Shown: positions 42,279 to 51,035 of the stretch, in pieces
How positions within the stretch are numbered: position 1 is the first letter of the stretch
Layout: the number at the start of each line of letters is the position of its first letter
Assembly (NCBI RefSeq): GCF_042096055.1
Contig: NZ_JBELMH010000002.1
Coordinates: forward strand, 62,001-126,000
Length of the DNA stretch: 64,000 nucleotides
DNA from: Citreimonas sp042096055
Lineage (GTDB): Bacteria; Pseudomonadota; Alphaproteobacteria; Rhodobacterales; Rhodobacteraceae
Reading direction: 5' to 3'
Notes under the pieces: model-generated
Database searches by the model: none
Told to the model about the DNA's origin: nothing
What the model saw: only the letters and a program-made list of their open reading frames with translations
Program-made: the position numbers and the translations under genes

Positions 42279-44439
42279 CTAGACCAGCGTTTCGGCCTCC
42301 CAGACGTCGCGCAGATAGCCACGGATCGTGCGGTCGGACGAGAACCATCCGGACCGCGCGGTGTTGAGCGCGGCCATGCGCATCCAGCCGTCCTGGTCGC
42401 GGAACGCCGCATCGACCGCGCGCTGGGCGCGCCAGTAATCGGTGAAGTCCGACGAGACGAGGAAATAGTCCGCGCCCGCGACGTTGTCGGCGATATGCGC
42501 ATAGCGTCCCGGCTCGGTCGGGCTGAACGTGCCGTCGCGGACCGCCGCGATGGCGCGCGCCAGCCGGGGGTCCGCGGCGATTGCCTGGGCCGCATGGCCG
42601 TCGATGCGGCGGCGGGCCTCGACCTCGTCGGCGGTCATGCCGAACAGGAAGAAGTTCTCGGGGCCGACCTGCTCGCGAATCTCGACGTTGGCGCCATCGA
42701 GCGTGCCGATCGTCAGCGCGCCGTTCAGCGCGAACTTCATGTTGCCGGTGCCCGACGCTTCCTTCCCGGCGGTCGAGATCTGTTCGGACAGGTCGGCGGC
42801 GGGGATCAGGCGTTCGGCCAGGCTGACGTTGTAGTTCGGCAGGAAGATGACCTTGAGATACTTGTTCGTCACCGGATCGTCGTTGATCACGCGCGAGGCG
42901 TCGTTGATCAGCCGGATGATGTCCTTGGCGAAGAAGTAGCCCGGCGCCGCCTTGCCGGCGAAGATCTTGACGCGCGGGGTCCAGTCGGCATCCGGGTTGT
43001 CGCGGATCTCCTGCCACAGCGCGATCGCCTCGAGGATGTTGAGGTGCTGGCGCTTGTATTCGTGCATCCGCTTGATCTGCACGTCGAACATCGCGGCAGG
43101 GTCGACCTCGACGCCATGCTCGGCGGCGATCCAGTCGGCCAGTTCGGCCTTGTTGGCGTGCTTGATCGCGGTGAAGGAGCGCGCCCATTCCGGATCGGTG
43201 ACATGCGGCTCGAGCTCGGACAGGCGCTCGAGGTCGGACAGCCAGCCGTCGCCGATCGTGGTGGTGATCAGTTCCGCCAGCGAGGGGTTGCACGACAGCA
43301 TCCAGCGGCGCGGGGTGACGCCGTTGGTCTGGTTGACGATGCGGTCGGGGTGCAGGCGGTCGAGCTCCTTGAAAACGGTCGTCTTCATCAGCCCGGTGTG
43401 CAGCGCCGAGACGCCGTTGACGCGGTGCGCCATGACGAAGGACAGCTCGCCCATCTTCACGGTGCCGGGTTCGCGGATCGTGACCTTGCGGTCGGGATGC
43501 GCCTTGGCGTGCGCGTCGTCGATGCGGTCGATGATCTGCAGGTGACGNNNNNNNNNNNNNNNNNNNNNNNNNNNNNNNNNNNNNNNNNNNNNNNNNNNNN
43601 NNNNNNNNNNNNNNNNNNNNNNNNNNNNNNNNNNNNNNNNNNNNNNNCACGCGGCTGATCGTGCGCGCCTCGGCCTCGGGGGCGGTCGCGCCGACGTAGT
43701 CGCCCGCGTTGAAGCTGTCGAGGTTGAACGACCCGTTGGCCGGCTTCGACGACCAGAGCCGCAGCGTGTTGGCCCAGCGGCCCTGCCAGCCGATCACCGG
43801 CGTGTCGTAGGCGGCGGCCAGAACGGCCTCGTCCGGCGTCCAGACGCTGCGGCCGTCGCGCACCGTGACGCTGCCGCCGAAGCCGAGGCGGTAGCTTGCC
43901 TCGGCGCGCGCAAATTCCCAGGCATGGGGCTGCTGCAGCCACGTCTCGGGCGTCTCGACCTGGCGGCCGTCCTTGAACTTCTGCTGGAACAGGCCGTGTT
44001 CGTAGCGGATGCCGTAGCCCAGCGCGGGCACGCCCAGCGTCGACAGGGATTCCAGGAAGCAGGCGGCCAGCCGGCCCAGCCCGCCATTGCCCAGCGCCGC
44101 GTCGGGCTCGTCGGCGATCACTTCGGACGGGTCGAGACCCAATGCGGTCAGCGCTTCGGTCGCGTCGTCGAGCATGCGCAGGTTGACCAGCCCGTCCTCG
44201 AGCAGGCGGCCGATCAGGAATTCCATCGACAGGTAGTAGACGCGCTTGGCCTTCGCCTCGTAGCTCTTGCGGGTCGAGGCGAACCAGCGGTCGGTGATCT
44301 GGTCGCGCACCGCGTACGACAGCGCCATCCGCCAATCCTGCCGGGTGGCGTGGTCTGCATCCTTGCCCATCGAATAGATCAGATGATGCAGGATGGCCTC
44401 GCGCATTTCGCGCGCGTCGGCGGGGGTCGTTTTCAGCAT
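42279..44439 (-). CDS. glgP: Glycogen phosphorylase (with internal assembly gap and apparent frame change)
   Basis: GT35 enzyme releasing glucose-1-phosphate from glycogen. N-terminal part 43648-44439: YSMGKDADHATRQDWRMALS, YYLSMEFLIGRLLEDGLVN and LGNGGLGRLAACFLESLSTL. C-terminal part 42279-43547: NQTNGVTPRRWMLSCNP and KEASGTGNMKFALNGALTIG, with the pyridoxal-phosphate lysine in GNMK. The two parts are in different frames across the 100-N gap only because the placeholder is the wrong size; about 115-120 residues are missing by comparison with E. coli GlgP. The start is ATG 44439; an upstream TTG (44505) is less likely. It gives glucose-1-phosphate straight back to GlgC. Confidence 0.95.
43548..43647. 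other. Assembly gap, 100 N, inside glgP
   Basis: Flanks do not overlap. The missing sequence is estimated at about 350 bases from the family alignment known for GlgP. Confidence 0.95.
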
Positions 44440-44601
44440 AGAGGACCTGACAAGTGTTTTCCCGATGTCTTCGGTGGTGTCTAGCGCCTGAGAAACAGGA
44501 TGCAACTCAAACCCGAGCGCTTCGAGACCAGCGTCGCGTGTGGCTCCGGAGAACCCGCGCGATGCCCGTTTCTCGGGCGATCATGGTTAATTTTCGGATA
44601 A

Positions 44602-44619
44602 CGTCATGGCTGCATGACG
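44602..44619. promoter_or_regulatory. Inverted repeat in the 239-base gap between ggpS and glgP
   Basis: CGTCATG-GCTG-CATGACG, a perfect seven-base palindrome with a four-base spacer, lies 60 bases after the ggpS stop. It could be an operator for a glgP promoter or a hairpin that weakens read-through. No clear T-run follows. Nothing else definite is visible in this gap. Confidence 0.3.
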
Positions 44620-44678
44620 CACCGTCAGCGCTTCTTCGCTCCGATATCTGACCGAACCGGCGACCGGGCGCGGTCGCT

Positions 44679-46169
44679 TCAGGCCGCGTCGACGCTCTGC
44701 TTGGCCTTTGTGTGCGACGCCTCGACCGCCTCGCCCCAGGCCTTGATGTTGTTCTTGAGCACGGCCTTGCGCAGTTCCTCCATCCGGCCGCGCTGCTCTT
44801 CTTCGGACATGGCGATGGCGGACAGGATCGCCGTGTCCATCGACCGGAACGAGAACGGGTTGGTGATGACCGCCGTGTGCAGTTCGACGGCCGCGCCGGC
44901 GAATTCGGACAGCACCAGCGCGCCCTTGCCGTCGATGCGCGAGGCGATGAACTCCTTGCACACGAGGTTCATGCCGTCGGCCAGCGGCGTGATCCACGCC
45001 ACGTCGGCCGCGCGGTAGTAGGACACGAGTTCGTCGAACGGGATCGCGCGTGAAACCAGTGTAACCGGCTGCCATTCCAGCGTGCCGAAACGGCCGTTGA
45101 GCCGGCCGGCGATCGTCTCGATCTCTTCCTGAACCTGATTGTAGGCCGCCATGTTGCGGTTCGCGCTGACCGAGACGTGCATCAGCCGCACCTTGCCGAT
45201 CAGCTCGGGGTTGTTCGTGAGGATGCGTTCGAAGCTGGTCAGCTGCTCCACACCGCCCTTGGTGTAGTCGGTGCGTCCCACGGACAGCACAAGCTTGGCA
45301 TCACCCAGCTCCTCGCGGATCTTCGCCACGGCGGCGTCGGTCTCGGGCAGGCGGGCGCGCTTGTCGATGAAGTCGGTGTCAATGCCCACGGGCGTGACCG
45401 ACACGCCGACGCGCCGGCCCTGGTAGGTGATCTCGGTCGGCATGGTGCGTTCAGTCAGCGCGGTCCCTTCCGAGATCATGTGCTCGGGCGCGGGAACGCG
45501 CTTGACCTCGAGGTCGAAGAGCGAGCGGACGACGCTGACGAAATTCGCGGCATAGCGCGGGATGTGGAAGCCGACATCGTCGCAGGCCAAAAGGCTCTCG
45601 ATGATCTCGCGCCGCCAAGGCAGCACGTTGAACGCATCCGCGGACGGAAACGGCGTGTGATGGAAGAACGAGATGCGCAGGTCAGGGCGCAGCTTGCGCA
45701 GGTAACCGGGCACGAGCCAAAGATTGTAGTCGTGCACCCAGACCAGCGCGCCCTCGGCGGCCTCGGCGGCGGCGGCCTCGGCGAACTGCCAGTTCACCTG
45801 GCGGAAGTTCGGCCAGTCGACGGGATCGTAGTTGTAGCGTTCCTTGAACGAGTGAATGATCGGCCAGAACGCTTCTTTAGAGGTGATGTGGTAGAATTCC
45901 CTGACCTGGTCCGCCGACAGCGGCAGGCGCGAGACCGAGTACTTGCCGTAGGCGTCCTCGATCTCGACCACCTTCTCGAAGTCCGGGTTCGACGGATCCT
46001 CGGCCAGCTTCCACGCCACCCAGGCGCCGTGGTCGACCGATCCGAAGAAGCTTTTCAGCGTGGGCACGATGCCGTTCGGGCTCTTGTTTTCGCGCAGCAC
46101 CGTTTTGCCATTCTCCACGACTTCCTCGTAGGGCTGGCGGTGGTAGACGATCACGAGTTCGGACGACAT
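44679..46169 (-). CDS. ggpS: Glucosylglycerol-phosphate synthase
   Basis: 496 residues, GT20. It joins ADP-glucose and glycerol-3-phosphate to glucosylglycerol-phosphate, the first step of the osmolyte pathway. It belongs with GgpS rather than trehalose-phosphate synthase OtsA: HDYNLW at 146-151 and HHTPFPS at 170-176 are the GgpS forms of positions that read HDYHL and IPFP in OtsA. The N-terminal ELVIVYHRQPYEEVVENGK, KSPNGIVPTLKSFF and YHITSKEAFWPIIHSF match cyanobacterial GgpS as I recall it. VGRTDYTKG (297-305) and DGMNLVCKE (398-406) form the donor site. Start with GGAGGAA seven bases upstream. It lies 58 bases behind the phosphatase gene. Confidence 0.9.
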   Translation of the reverse strand: MSSELVIVYHRQPYEEVVENGKTVLRENKSPNGIVPTLKSFFGSVDHGAWVAWKLAEDPSNPDFEKVVEIEDAYGKYSVSRLPLSADQVREFYHITSKEAFWPIIHSFKERYNYDPVDWPNFRQVNWQFAEAAAAEAAEGALVWVHDYNLWLVPGYLRKLRPDLRISFFHHTPFPSADAFNVLPWRREIIESLLACDDVGFHIPRYAANFVSVVRSLFDLEVKRVPAPEHMISEGTALTERTMPTEITYQGRRVGVSVTPVGIDTDFIDKRARLPETDAAVAKIREELGDAKLVLSVGRTDYTKGGVEQLTSFERILTNNPELIGKVRLMHVSVSANRNMAAYNQVQEEIETIAGRLNGRFGTLEWQPVTLVSRAIPFDELVSYYRAADVAWITPLADGMNLVCKEFIASRIDGKGALVLSEFAGAAVELHTAVITNPFSFRSMDTAILSAIAMSEEEQRGRMEELRKAVLKNNIKAWGEAVEASHTKAKQSVDAA

Positions 46170-46227
46170 CGTTCCTCCTTTCCGGACGGCGCGCGGTTGC
46201 CCGCGCGCCTCTTGCGCACGCGGTGCC

Positions 46228-46998
46228 TCAGGCGGCCTTCTTGTTGAAGTAGTTGTAGCGCAGCATCGCCTCGGCAATGCCGCCCACGCCTTCTTCCTTG
46301 GCGATGTGCACGGTCTCGACCTTCTCGACCGCTTCCAGCAGCGCCGGCTCGGCCCCGCCGACGACGACCGAGGGCAGGCCCATGGTCAGCATCGAGTGGT
46401 CGTTCATCGTGTCGCCGGCCACCAGCACGCGGTCGTTCTTGACGCCCAGATGCGCCAGCAGGCGCAGCAGCGACGGGCCCTTGCTGACGTCCTTGGGCAG
46501 CACGTCGAAGAAACGGTTGTCCGAGATCAGCGCGTCGAGACCCATGTCCTCGACGATGTCCACCGCGCGGCGGTCGAACTTCTCGGGGTCCATGTCGTAG
46601 CTGACGCGATGGCGGAACGCGGTGCCCTGCAGGCGCAGGCCCGGGATCGAGCGCAGTGCGGCCTGAACGCGGGCCGAGCTGTCGTCCCACTTCTCGGCAA
46701 TCTCGGCCTCGAGCTCGGCGATCGGGTTCAGGATGTGTCGGTCGTCCGAGCGCGCGATCGTGGTGCCGACGTCACCGACCACGTAGTCGGGCTTGGGCAC
46801 GCCCTTGCGGCGCGACAGTTCGGACACGAAGCCCGGGTCGCGGCCGGTGACGAAGATCAGGCCGACGGCGTGCCGGTTGGCGTTGATCCAGTCGTAGTAC
46901 TTGCGGCGCGCCTCGTCCGTGCCGCCCAGGAAGGTGCCGTCCAGATCGGTGGCCAGCACCAGCGGTTTTTCGGAAATGTCCACGGTCTTCTGTTTCAT
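46228..46998 (-). CDS. HAD-family phosphatase, probable glucosylglycerol-phosphate phosphatase
   Basis: 256 residues. Motif I is DLDGT at 18-22, motif II lies in IFVTGRDPG, and motif IV is VAGDTMNDHSML, with a sucrose-phosphatase-type (C2) cap. It sits between gpsA and ggpS, and its ATG overlaps the gpsA stop (ATGA). In some proteobacteria a HAD phosphatase domain is fused to the N-terminus of GgpS; here it is the separate gene immediately upstream. It most likely dephosphorylates glucosylglycerol-phosphate to the free osmolyte. A sugar-phosphatase of other specificity cannot be ruled out. Confidence 0.82.
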   Translation of the reverse strand: MKQKTVDISEKPLVLATDLDGTFLGGTDEARRKYYDWINANRHAVGLIFVTGRDPGFVSELSRRKGVPKPDYVVGDVGTTIARSDDRHILNPIAELEAEIAEKWDDSSARVQAALRSIPGLRLQGTAFRHRVSYDMDPEKFDRRAVDIVEDMGLDALISDNRFFDVLPKDVSKGPSLLRLLAHLGVKNDRVLVAGDTMNDHSMLTMGLPSVVVGGAEPALLEAVEKVETVHIAKEEGVGGIAEAMLRYNYFNKKAA

Positions 46999-48137
46999 GA
47001 GATCCTCTCAGCCAGTTGCGTCACGGCCGTGTCGGAAGCCGGATGATCGAAGGCCAGGTCCATCACCCGCGGCTCGGCCTCGAGCGGCCGGGCCCAAAGG
47101 GCGGCGAAGCTTTGGCCGAGGTTCGCCCGGTCGTGCAGCACCGCCCTTACGGTCTCGCAGATGGGCAGCGCGACACCCAGCCTCCGCGCCAGATCGGTCA
47201 CGGACAGCGCGTTGCGCTCGCCCTCGACGACCACGGGACGGCCGTCGAAACAGTCTTCTCGCGCCAGCCCGCGGCCCAGCTGCAGCCCCAGCGACATGTT
47301 GCGCGAGGATTCGCTTGAGCAGGTGAGCGAAAGGTCGCCCACGCCCGACAGGCCCGACAGCGTTTCCGCCCGCCCGCCAAGGGCCTCCGCCAGCGTCTTC
47401 ATCTCGGCGATGCCGCGGGTAATCAGGGCGGCGCGCGTGTTCTCTCCGAACCCCGCGCCGGTCATCATCCCGCAGGCGATCGCGATCACATTCTTGACCG
47501 CGCCACCGACCTCGACCCCGACAAGGTCATCCGTCACATATGTCCGAAAGGCCTCGGTCGTCAATGAGACGGCCAGTCGCGCCGCGCTGGACGAGGCTGG
47601 ATCGAGCCGTTCGGCGTAGGTGAACGGGAAGGCGCAGGTCGCCGCCGTTGGGTGGTTGAGCGCCGTTTCGTGCGCGAAGGTCGGTCCAGAAACAACGCCG
47701 ATCGGGCGGTCGCCCAATTCGTCGCGTGCCACCTGCGCCATCAGAAGGCCGCTTTCGGCCTCGATGCCTTTCGCACAAACCGCGAAGGGAATGCCGGCCG
47801 GCGCGTGTTTCGCGGCCTCGCGCGACACCGCGCGGACGACCTGGCTGGGCACGACGATCAGCACCGCCTCGGCCCCGTCCAGGGCCTCGGCCATGTCGGT
47901 CACGGCGCGCAGCGTCTCGGGCAGGGGAATGCCCTTGAGGTAGCGGTCGTTGCAATGCGTGGCGTTGATCTGCGCCGCCTGCTCGGCGTCGCGCGACCAC
48001 AGCCTGACGTCGCCGCCGGCGCGTGCCAGCGTTGCGGCGAGCGCGGTGCCCCAGGCGCCGGCGCCGAGCACGGTCGTGCGCTTGTACGGTTGCGCCCGGA
48101 TCGGCGAGGGGCTGAGGGTCAGGTCGGTGTGTTTCAT
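46995..48137 (-). CDS. gpsA: NAD(P)-dependent glycerol-3-phosphate dehydrogenase
   Basis: 380 residues. It reduces dihydroxyacetone phosphate to glycerol-3-phosphate. The Rossmann motif VLGAGAWGTALAATLARAG and the catalytic-lysine region GGAVKNVIAIACGMMTGAG are intact. About 20 residues precede the usual start of the fold; ATG 48137 has GGAGGT eight bases upstream. It leads the reverse-strand cluster and is coupled to the phosphatase. The position fits a dedicated supply of the GgpS acceptor, though it may also serve phospholipid synthesis. A possible promoter and palindrome lie about 190-215 bases upstream. Confidence 0.95.
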   Translation of the reverse strand: MKHTDLTLSPSPIRAQPYKRTTVLGAGAWGTALAATLARAGGDVRLWSRDAEQAAQINATHCNDRYLKGIPLPETLRAVTDMAEALDGAEAVLIVVPSQVVRAVSREAAKHAPAGIPFAVCAKGIEAESGLLMAQVARDELGDRPIGVVSGPTFAHETALNHPTAATCAFPFTYAERLDPASSSAARLAVSLTTEAFRTYVTDDLVGVEVGGAVKNVIAIACGMMTGAGFGENTRAALITRGIAEMKTLAEALGGRAETLSGLSGVGDLSLTCSSESSRNMSLGLQLGRGLAREDCFDGRPVVVEGERNALSVTDLARRLGVALPICETVRAVLHDRANLGQSFAALWARPLEAEPRVMDLAFDHPASDTAVTQLAERIS

Positions 48138-48325
48138 GCGGCGGGCACCTCCGGTGCGTTGGCGGAACGACGATCGGGGAAGGAGGGTCGGGCGCGGGCA
48201 AAGGCCGAACGCAAGCGGCGCGTCATTCCTGACGCGTCCGAAGTTGAGCACCTGTGTTGCATGCTGACCACAATGGACCGCGTCGGTCGGAAATCAACGG
48301 CGCGGGGCGGGATGAGACCGGACAT

Positions 48326-48362
48326 CCTATAGTTGCGCGGCAATTTGCACAAAAAAAGTGCA
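48326..48362 (-). promoter_or_regulatory. Candidate promoter with overlapping 17-base palindrome upstream of gpsA
   Basis: On the reverse strand a TATAGG box (48326-48331) lies 15-16 bases from TTGTGC/TTTGTG (48347-48353). The latter overlaps TGCACAAAAAAAGTGCA (48346-48362), a perfect TGCAC-N7-GTGCA palindrome of the form bound by NtrC-type regulators. It could control the glucosylglycerol/glycogen cluster. The promoter spacing is short, so the call is tentative. Confidence 0.38.
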
Positions 48363-48387
48363 GTATTGAGCGGGGCGGCGACAGTCA

Positions 48388-48405
48388 CGGCTTTTACCGA
48401 AGCCG
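48388..48405 (-). terminator. Weak hairpin after the P1-family peptidase gene
   Basis: CGGCTT and AAGCCG pair around a six-base loop, 14 bases past the stop at 48419. No T-run follows directly, so this is only a possible terminator. Confidence 0.3.
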
Positions 48406-48418
48406 CGTCCGCCGCGGG

Positions 48419-49459
48419 TCAGAGAGCCTCGCGCAGCGTCGGCAGCGTGTCGCCGGGCGCTGGTGTCGCGGCCCAGACTGCCCGTGCGATGGCGCGCGCC
48501 AGACACAGGCTCGCGGCGTGGCCGATCCCCGCCAGCTGAAGGTCCGGCGCGGCCAGCGGCACGGCCCCGGTGGCCAGCGCGAAGACGAGGTCGCCGTCCA
48601 TAGGCGTGTGCGCGGGCTGGATCGCGCGGGCGATGCCGTCATGCGCGGCGATGGCGACCCGGTGGCACTGCGCCTTGGTCAAAGCGGCGTCGGTGGCGAC
48701 GATCGCGATGGTGGTGTTTCCGCCGCTGCCGCCCTGTGCATCCGCGCCGCCGCCCGCCCGCATCATCGCGGCGATCTTACGGCTTTCGGGCGGCGCCTGC
48801 CAGCCGCGGGCGGGGTCGGGACCGAGGCCGCCGTACTCTTCCCCGAACTCGGCCGAGGCGGCCCAGAAATGCCGGCCCGAAGGCGTCGTGACGCTGCCCA
48901 GCGGGTTGACCGCCACCAGCGCGCCCACCGTCACACCGTCCGGCAGCAGAAGGCTGGCCGAGCCCAGCCCGCCCTTGTGCTGCGCCGTCTGCGCGCCGGT
49001 GCCGGCGCCCGCCGAGCCCATCGCGAAATCCGCGGCCGCCGCATCCAGCGCGGCGCGGCCCAGCGCGGGATACGGGTTCGTGTCCCAAGCCTTGTCGCCA
49101 CCGTTCAGCAGGTCAAAGAGGATCGCCGCCGGTACCAAAGGCACGCGCGCCGACAGCACCGGAAAGCCTCGCCCAGCCGCGTGCAGCGCGTCCATGACGC
49201 CCTGTGCCGAGGCCAGCCCGAAGGCGCTGCCGCCCGACAGGACCAGCGCATCGACCCCCGGTGCGGACTTGTCCGGCGCCAGCAGGTCGGTCTCGCGCGT
49301 GCCGGGGGCGCCGCCCTGCACCGCCACGGACGCGACGAAGGGCGCATCGCCCACGAGCACCGTCGTGCCGGACTTGAGCGACTCGTCCTGCGCGTTGCCC
49401 ACGCGCAGGCCGGCGACGTCGGTGATCAGGTTGCGCGGGCCGGGTTGCATGGTGCGCAT
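48419..49459 (-). CDS. P1-family peptidase (DmpA-type aminopeptidase/D-esterase)
   Basis: 346 residues of the N-terminal-nucleophile P1 family, which matures by self-cleavage into two chains. Family segments are DVAGLRVGNAQDESLKSGTT at the start, ALVLSGGSAFGLASAQGVMD, and GGSGGNTTIAIVATDAALTK near residue 235, which holds the cleavage site and nucleophile. Members hydrolyse small peptides, beta-alanyl dipeptides or D-amino esters; the substrate is not predictable. No signal peptide. The stop is 281 bases from gpsA. Confidence 0.88.
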   Translation of the reverse strand: MRTMQPGPRNLITDVAGLRVGNAQDESLKSGTTVLVGDAPFVASVAVQGGAPGTRETDLLAPDKSAPGVDALVLSGGSAFGLASAQGVMDALHAAGRGFPVLSARVPLVPAAILFDLLNGGDKAWDTNPYPALGRAALDAAAADFAMGSAGAGTGAQTAQHKGGLGSASLLLPDGVTVGALVAVNPLGSVTTPSGRHFWAASAEFGEEYGGLGPDPARGWQAPPESRKIAAMMRAGGGADAQGGSGGNTTIAIVATDAALTKAQCHRVAIAAHDGIARAIQPAHTPMDGDLVFALATGAVPLAAPDLQLAGIGHAASLCLARAIARAVWAATPAPGDTLPTLREAL

Positions 49460-49472
49460 CCTGCCGCAGCGG

Positions 49473-49763
49473 TCACAGGGATTCCAGTGCCTTGCCCAGC
49501 TTCACGTCCAGGGCGGTCAGTCCGTCCGCGTCATGCGTGGTCAGCGTGACCTGCACGCTGTTGTAGACGTTCGACCATTCGGGATGGTGGTTCATCTTCT
49601 CGGCGTGGATCGCGGCGCGGGTCATCCAGCCGAAGGCATCGACGAAGGTCTTGAACTTGAAGGTCTTGGTGATCGCGTCGCGGGCGGGGGCCAGCTCCCA
49701 CCCCGCGTCGAGCAGCGGCTTCAGCGCATCGTCGCGCTCGGCACCGGCGAGTTTCTCGGTCAT
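49473..49763 (-). CDS. phhB: 4a-hydroxytetrahydrobiopterin dehydratase (pterin-4a-carbinolamine dehydratase)
   Basis: 96 residues, the normal length. The active-site segment AEKMNHHPEWSNVYNSVQV has the required histidine pair. It regenerates pterin cofactor for aromatic amino-acid hydroxylases, though no phenylalanine hydroxylase is nearby. The ATG overlaps the stop of the preceding DUF482 gene by four bases. Confidence 0.93.
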   Translation of the reverse strand: MTEKLAGAERDDALKPLLDAGWELAPARDAITKTFKFKTFVDAFGWMTRAAIHAEKMNHHPEWSNVYNSVQVTLTTHDADGLTALDVKLGKALESL

Positions 49764-50983
49764 TGCTGTTCCTCCTGGTTTGCCTTCCGGAACGGGCCGA
49801 AGGCGGTGAGGATCTCGATGTCCTCGTCCACCGCGGCGCGCTCTGCCTCTAGGTAACGCTCGATCGCGCGGGCGAAACCCCGGTCGCCGACCCAGTGCAG
49901 CGAATGCGTGGGCGCGGGTAGGTAGCCGCGCGCCAGCTTGTGTTCGCCCTGCGCGCCGGCCTCGACGCGGGCAAGGCCGCGTTCTATGGCGAAGTCGATG
50001 GCGCGGTAGTAGCACGCCTCGAAATGCAGGAACGGGTGATGCTCGACGCAGCCCCAGTAGCGGCCGAACAGCACGTCCCGCCCGATGAAGTTCAGCGCAC
50101 CGGCCACGTCGCGCCCGTCGCGGCGGCACATCACCAGCGCGATGTCGTCGCGCAGCGTGTCCTGCGCGATGTCGAAGAATTGTCGCGTCAGGTAGGGCGT
50201 ACCCCATTTCCGTGCGCCGGTGTCCTGGTAGAAGCGCCAGAAGCTATCCCAGTCTTCCGAGCGGATCGCGTCGCCGGTCAGCGTCTCGATCGTGCCGCCG
50301 AATGCGTTCGCCTGCTGGCGTTCCTTGCGGATCGCCTTGCGCTTGCGCGACGACAGCGAGCCGAGGAACCCGTCGAAATCGGCGTAGCCGCGATTGATCC
50401 AGTGGAATTGCTGTGTGACCCGCCGCATCAGGCCGATCCGCTCGCCGGCGATGGCCTCGTCCTCGGTGCAGAAGGTCACGTGCAGCGACGACAGCTCGTT
50501 GTCTGCGGCCATCTGGACCGCGCCCTGGATCAGGGCCGACACGCCCTCGGTCTCGAACCCCGGACGCGTCAGGAAGCGCCGTCCGGTCGCGGGCGTGAAC
50601 GGCACGGCGATCTGCAGCTTGGGGTAATAGCTCCCGCCCGCGCGTTCATAGGCGTGCGCCCAGTTGTGGTCGAAGATGTACTCGCCCTGGCTGTGCGACT
50701 TGAGGTACAGCGGCGCGACCGCAATCACCTGCCCGTCGCGCTCGGTCATCAGGTAATGCGGATCCCAGCCGCTGCGCCCCCCGACCGAGCCGCTGTCCTC
50801 GAGCGCCTTGAGGAACCGGTGCGTGGTGAACGGATCGTACGGGCGTCCGCCAGCGGCGGTCTCGGGGCAGGCGCAGGCATCCCACGTCTCGGGCGCGATC
50901 TGCGACAGCGAGGTGAGCGTCGAGACGGTGATCGTGGCGCCGTCGCCGCGGTTCGTGTCTTGGCCGGTGCTGTGTTCGGTCAT
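49760..50983 (-). CDS. DUF482 / GNAT-like (FemAB-related) protein
   Basis: 407 residues of the DUF482 family, widespread in alphaproteobacteria and distantly related to GNAT and FemAB acyltransferases. Typical segments are YDPFTTHRFLKALEDSGSVG near residue 50, SSRKRKAIRKERQQA, and the C-terminal GAQGEHKLARGYLPAPTHSL. The biochemical substrate is not established for the family. It is followed directly by phhB (ATGA overlap), suggesting a two-gene transcript. Confidence 0.85.
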   Translation of the reverse strand: MTEHSTGQDTNRGDGATITVSTLTSLSQIAPETWDACACPETAAGGRPYDPFTTHRFLKALEDSGSVGGRSGWDPHYLMTERDGQVIAVAPLYLKSHSQGEYIFDHNWAHAYERAGGSYYPKLQIAVPFTPATGRRFLTRPGFETEGVSALIQGAVQMAADNELSSLHVTFCTEDEAIAGERIGLMRRVTQQFHWINRGYADFDGFLGSLSSRKRKAIRKERQQANAFGGTIETLTGDAIRSEDWDSFWRFYQDTGARKWGTPYLTRQFFDIAQDTLRDDIALVMCRRDGRDVAGALNFIGRDVLFGRYWGCVEHHPFLHFEACYYRAIDFAIERGLARVEAGAQGEHKLARGYLPAPTHSLHWVGDRGFARAIERYLEAERAAVDEDIEILTAFGPFRKANQEEQQ

Positions 50984-51035
50984 GTCGCCCTGTCGATCCG
51001 GTCACGGCAAGGATGTGGCCCTCTGGCCCTGGGCT

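Noticed and set aside
44439..44505. Extended glgP start at TTG 44505
   Set aside because: Requires a rare start codon; ATG 44439 gives a normal N-terminus.
44679..46169. Trehalose-6-phosphate synthase (OtsA) assignment
   Set aside because: The acceptor and donor motifs HDYNLW and HHTPFPS and the gpsA/phosphatase context fit glucosylglycerol-phosphate synthase better; no otsB or other trehalose gene is present.
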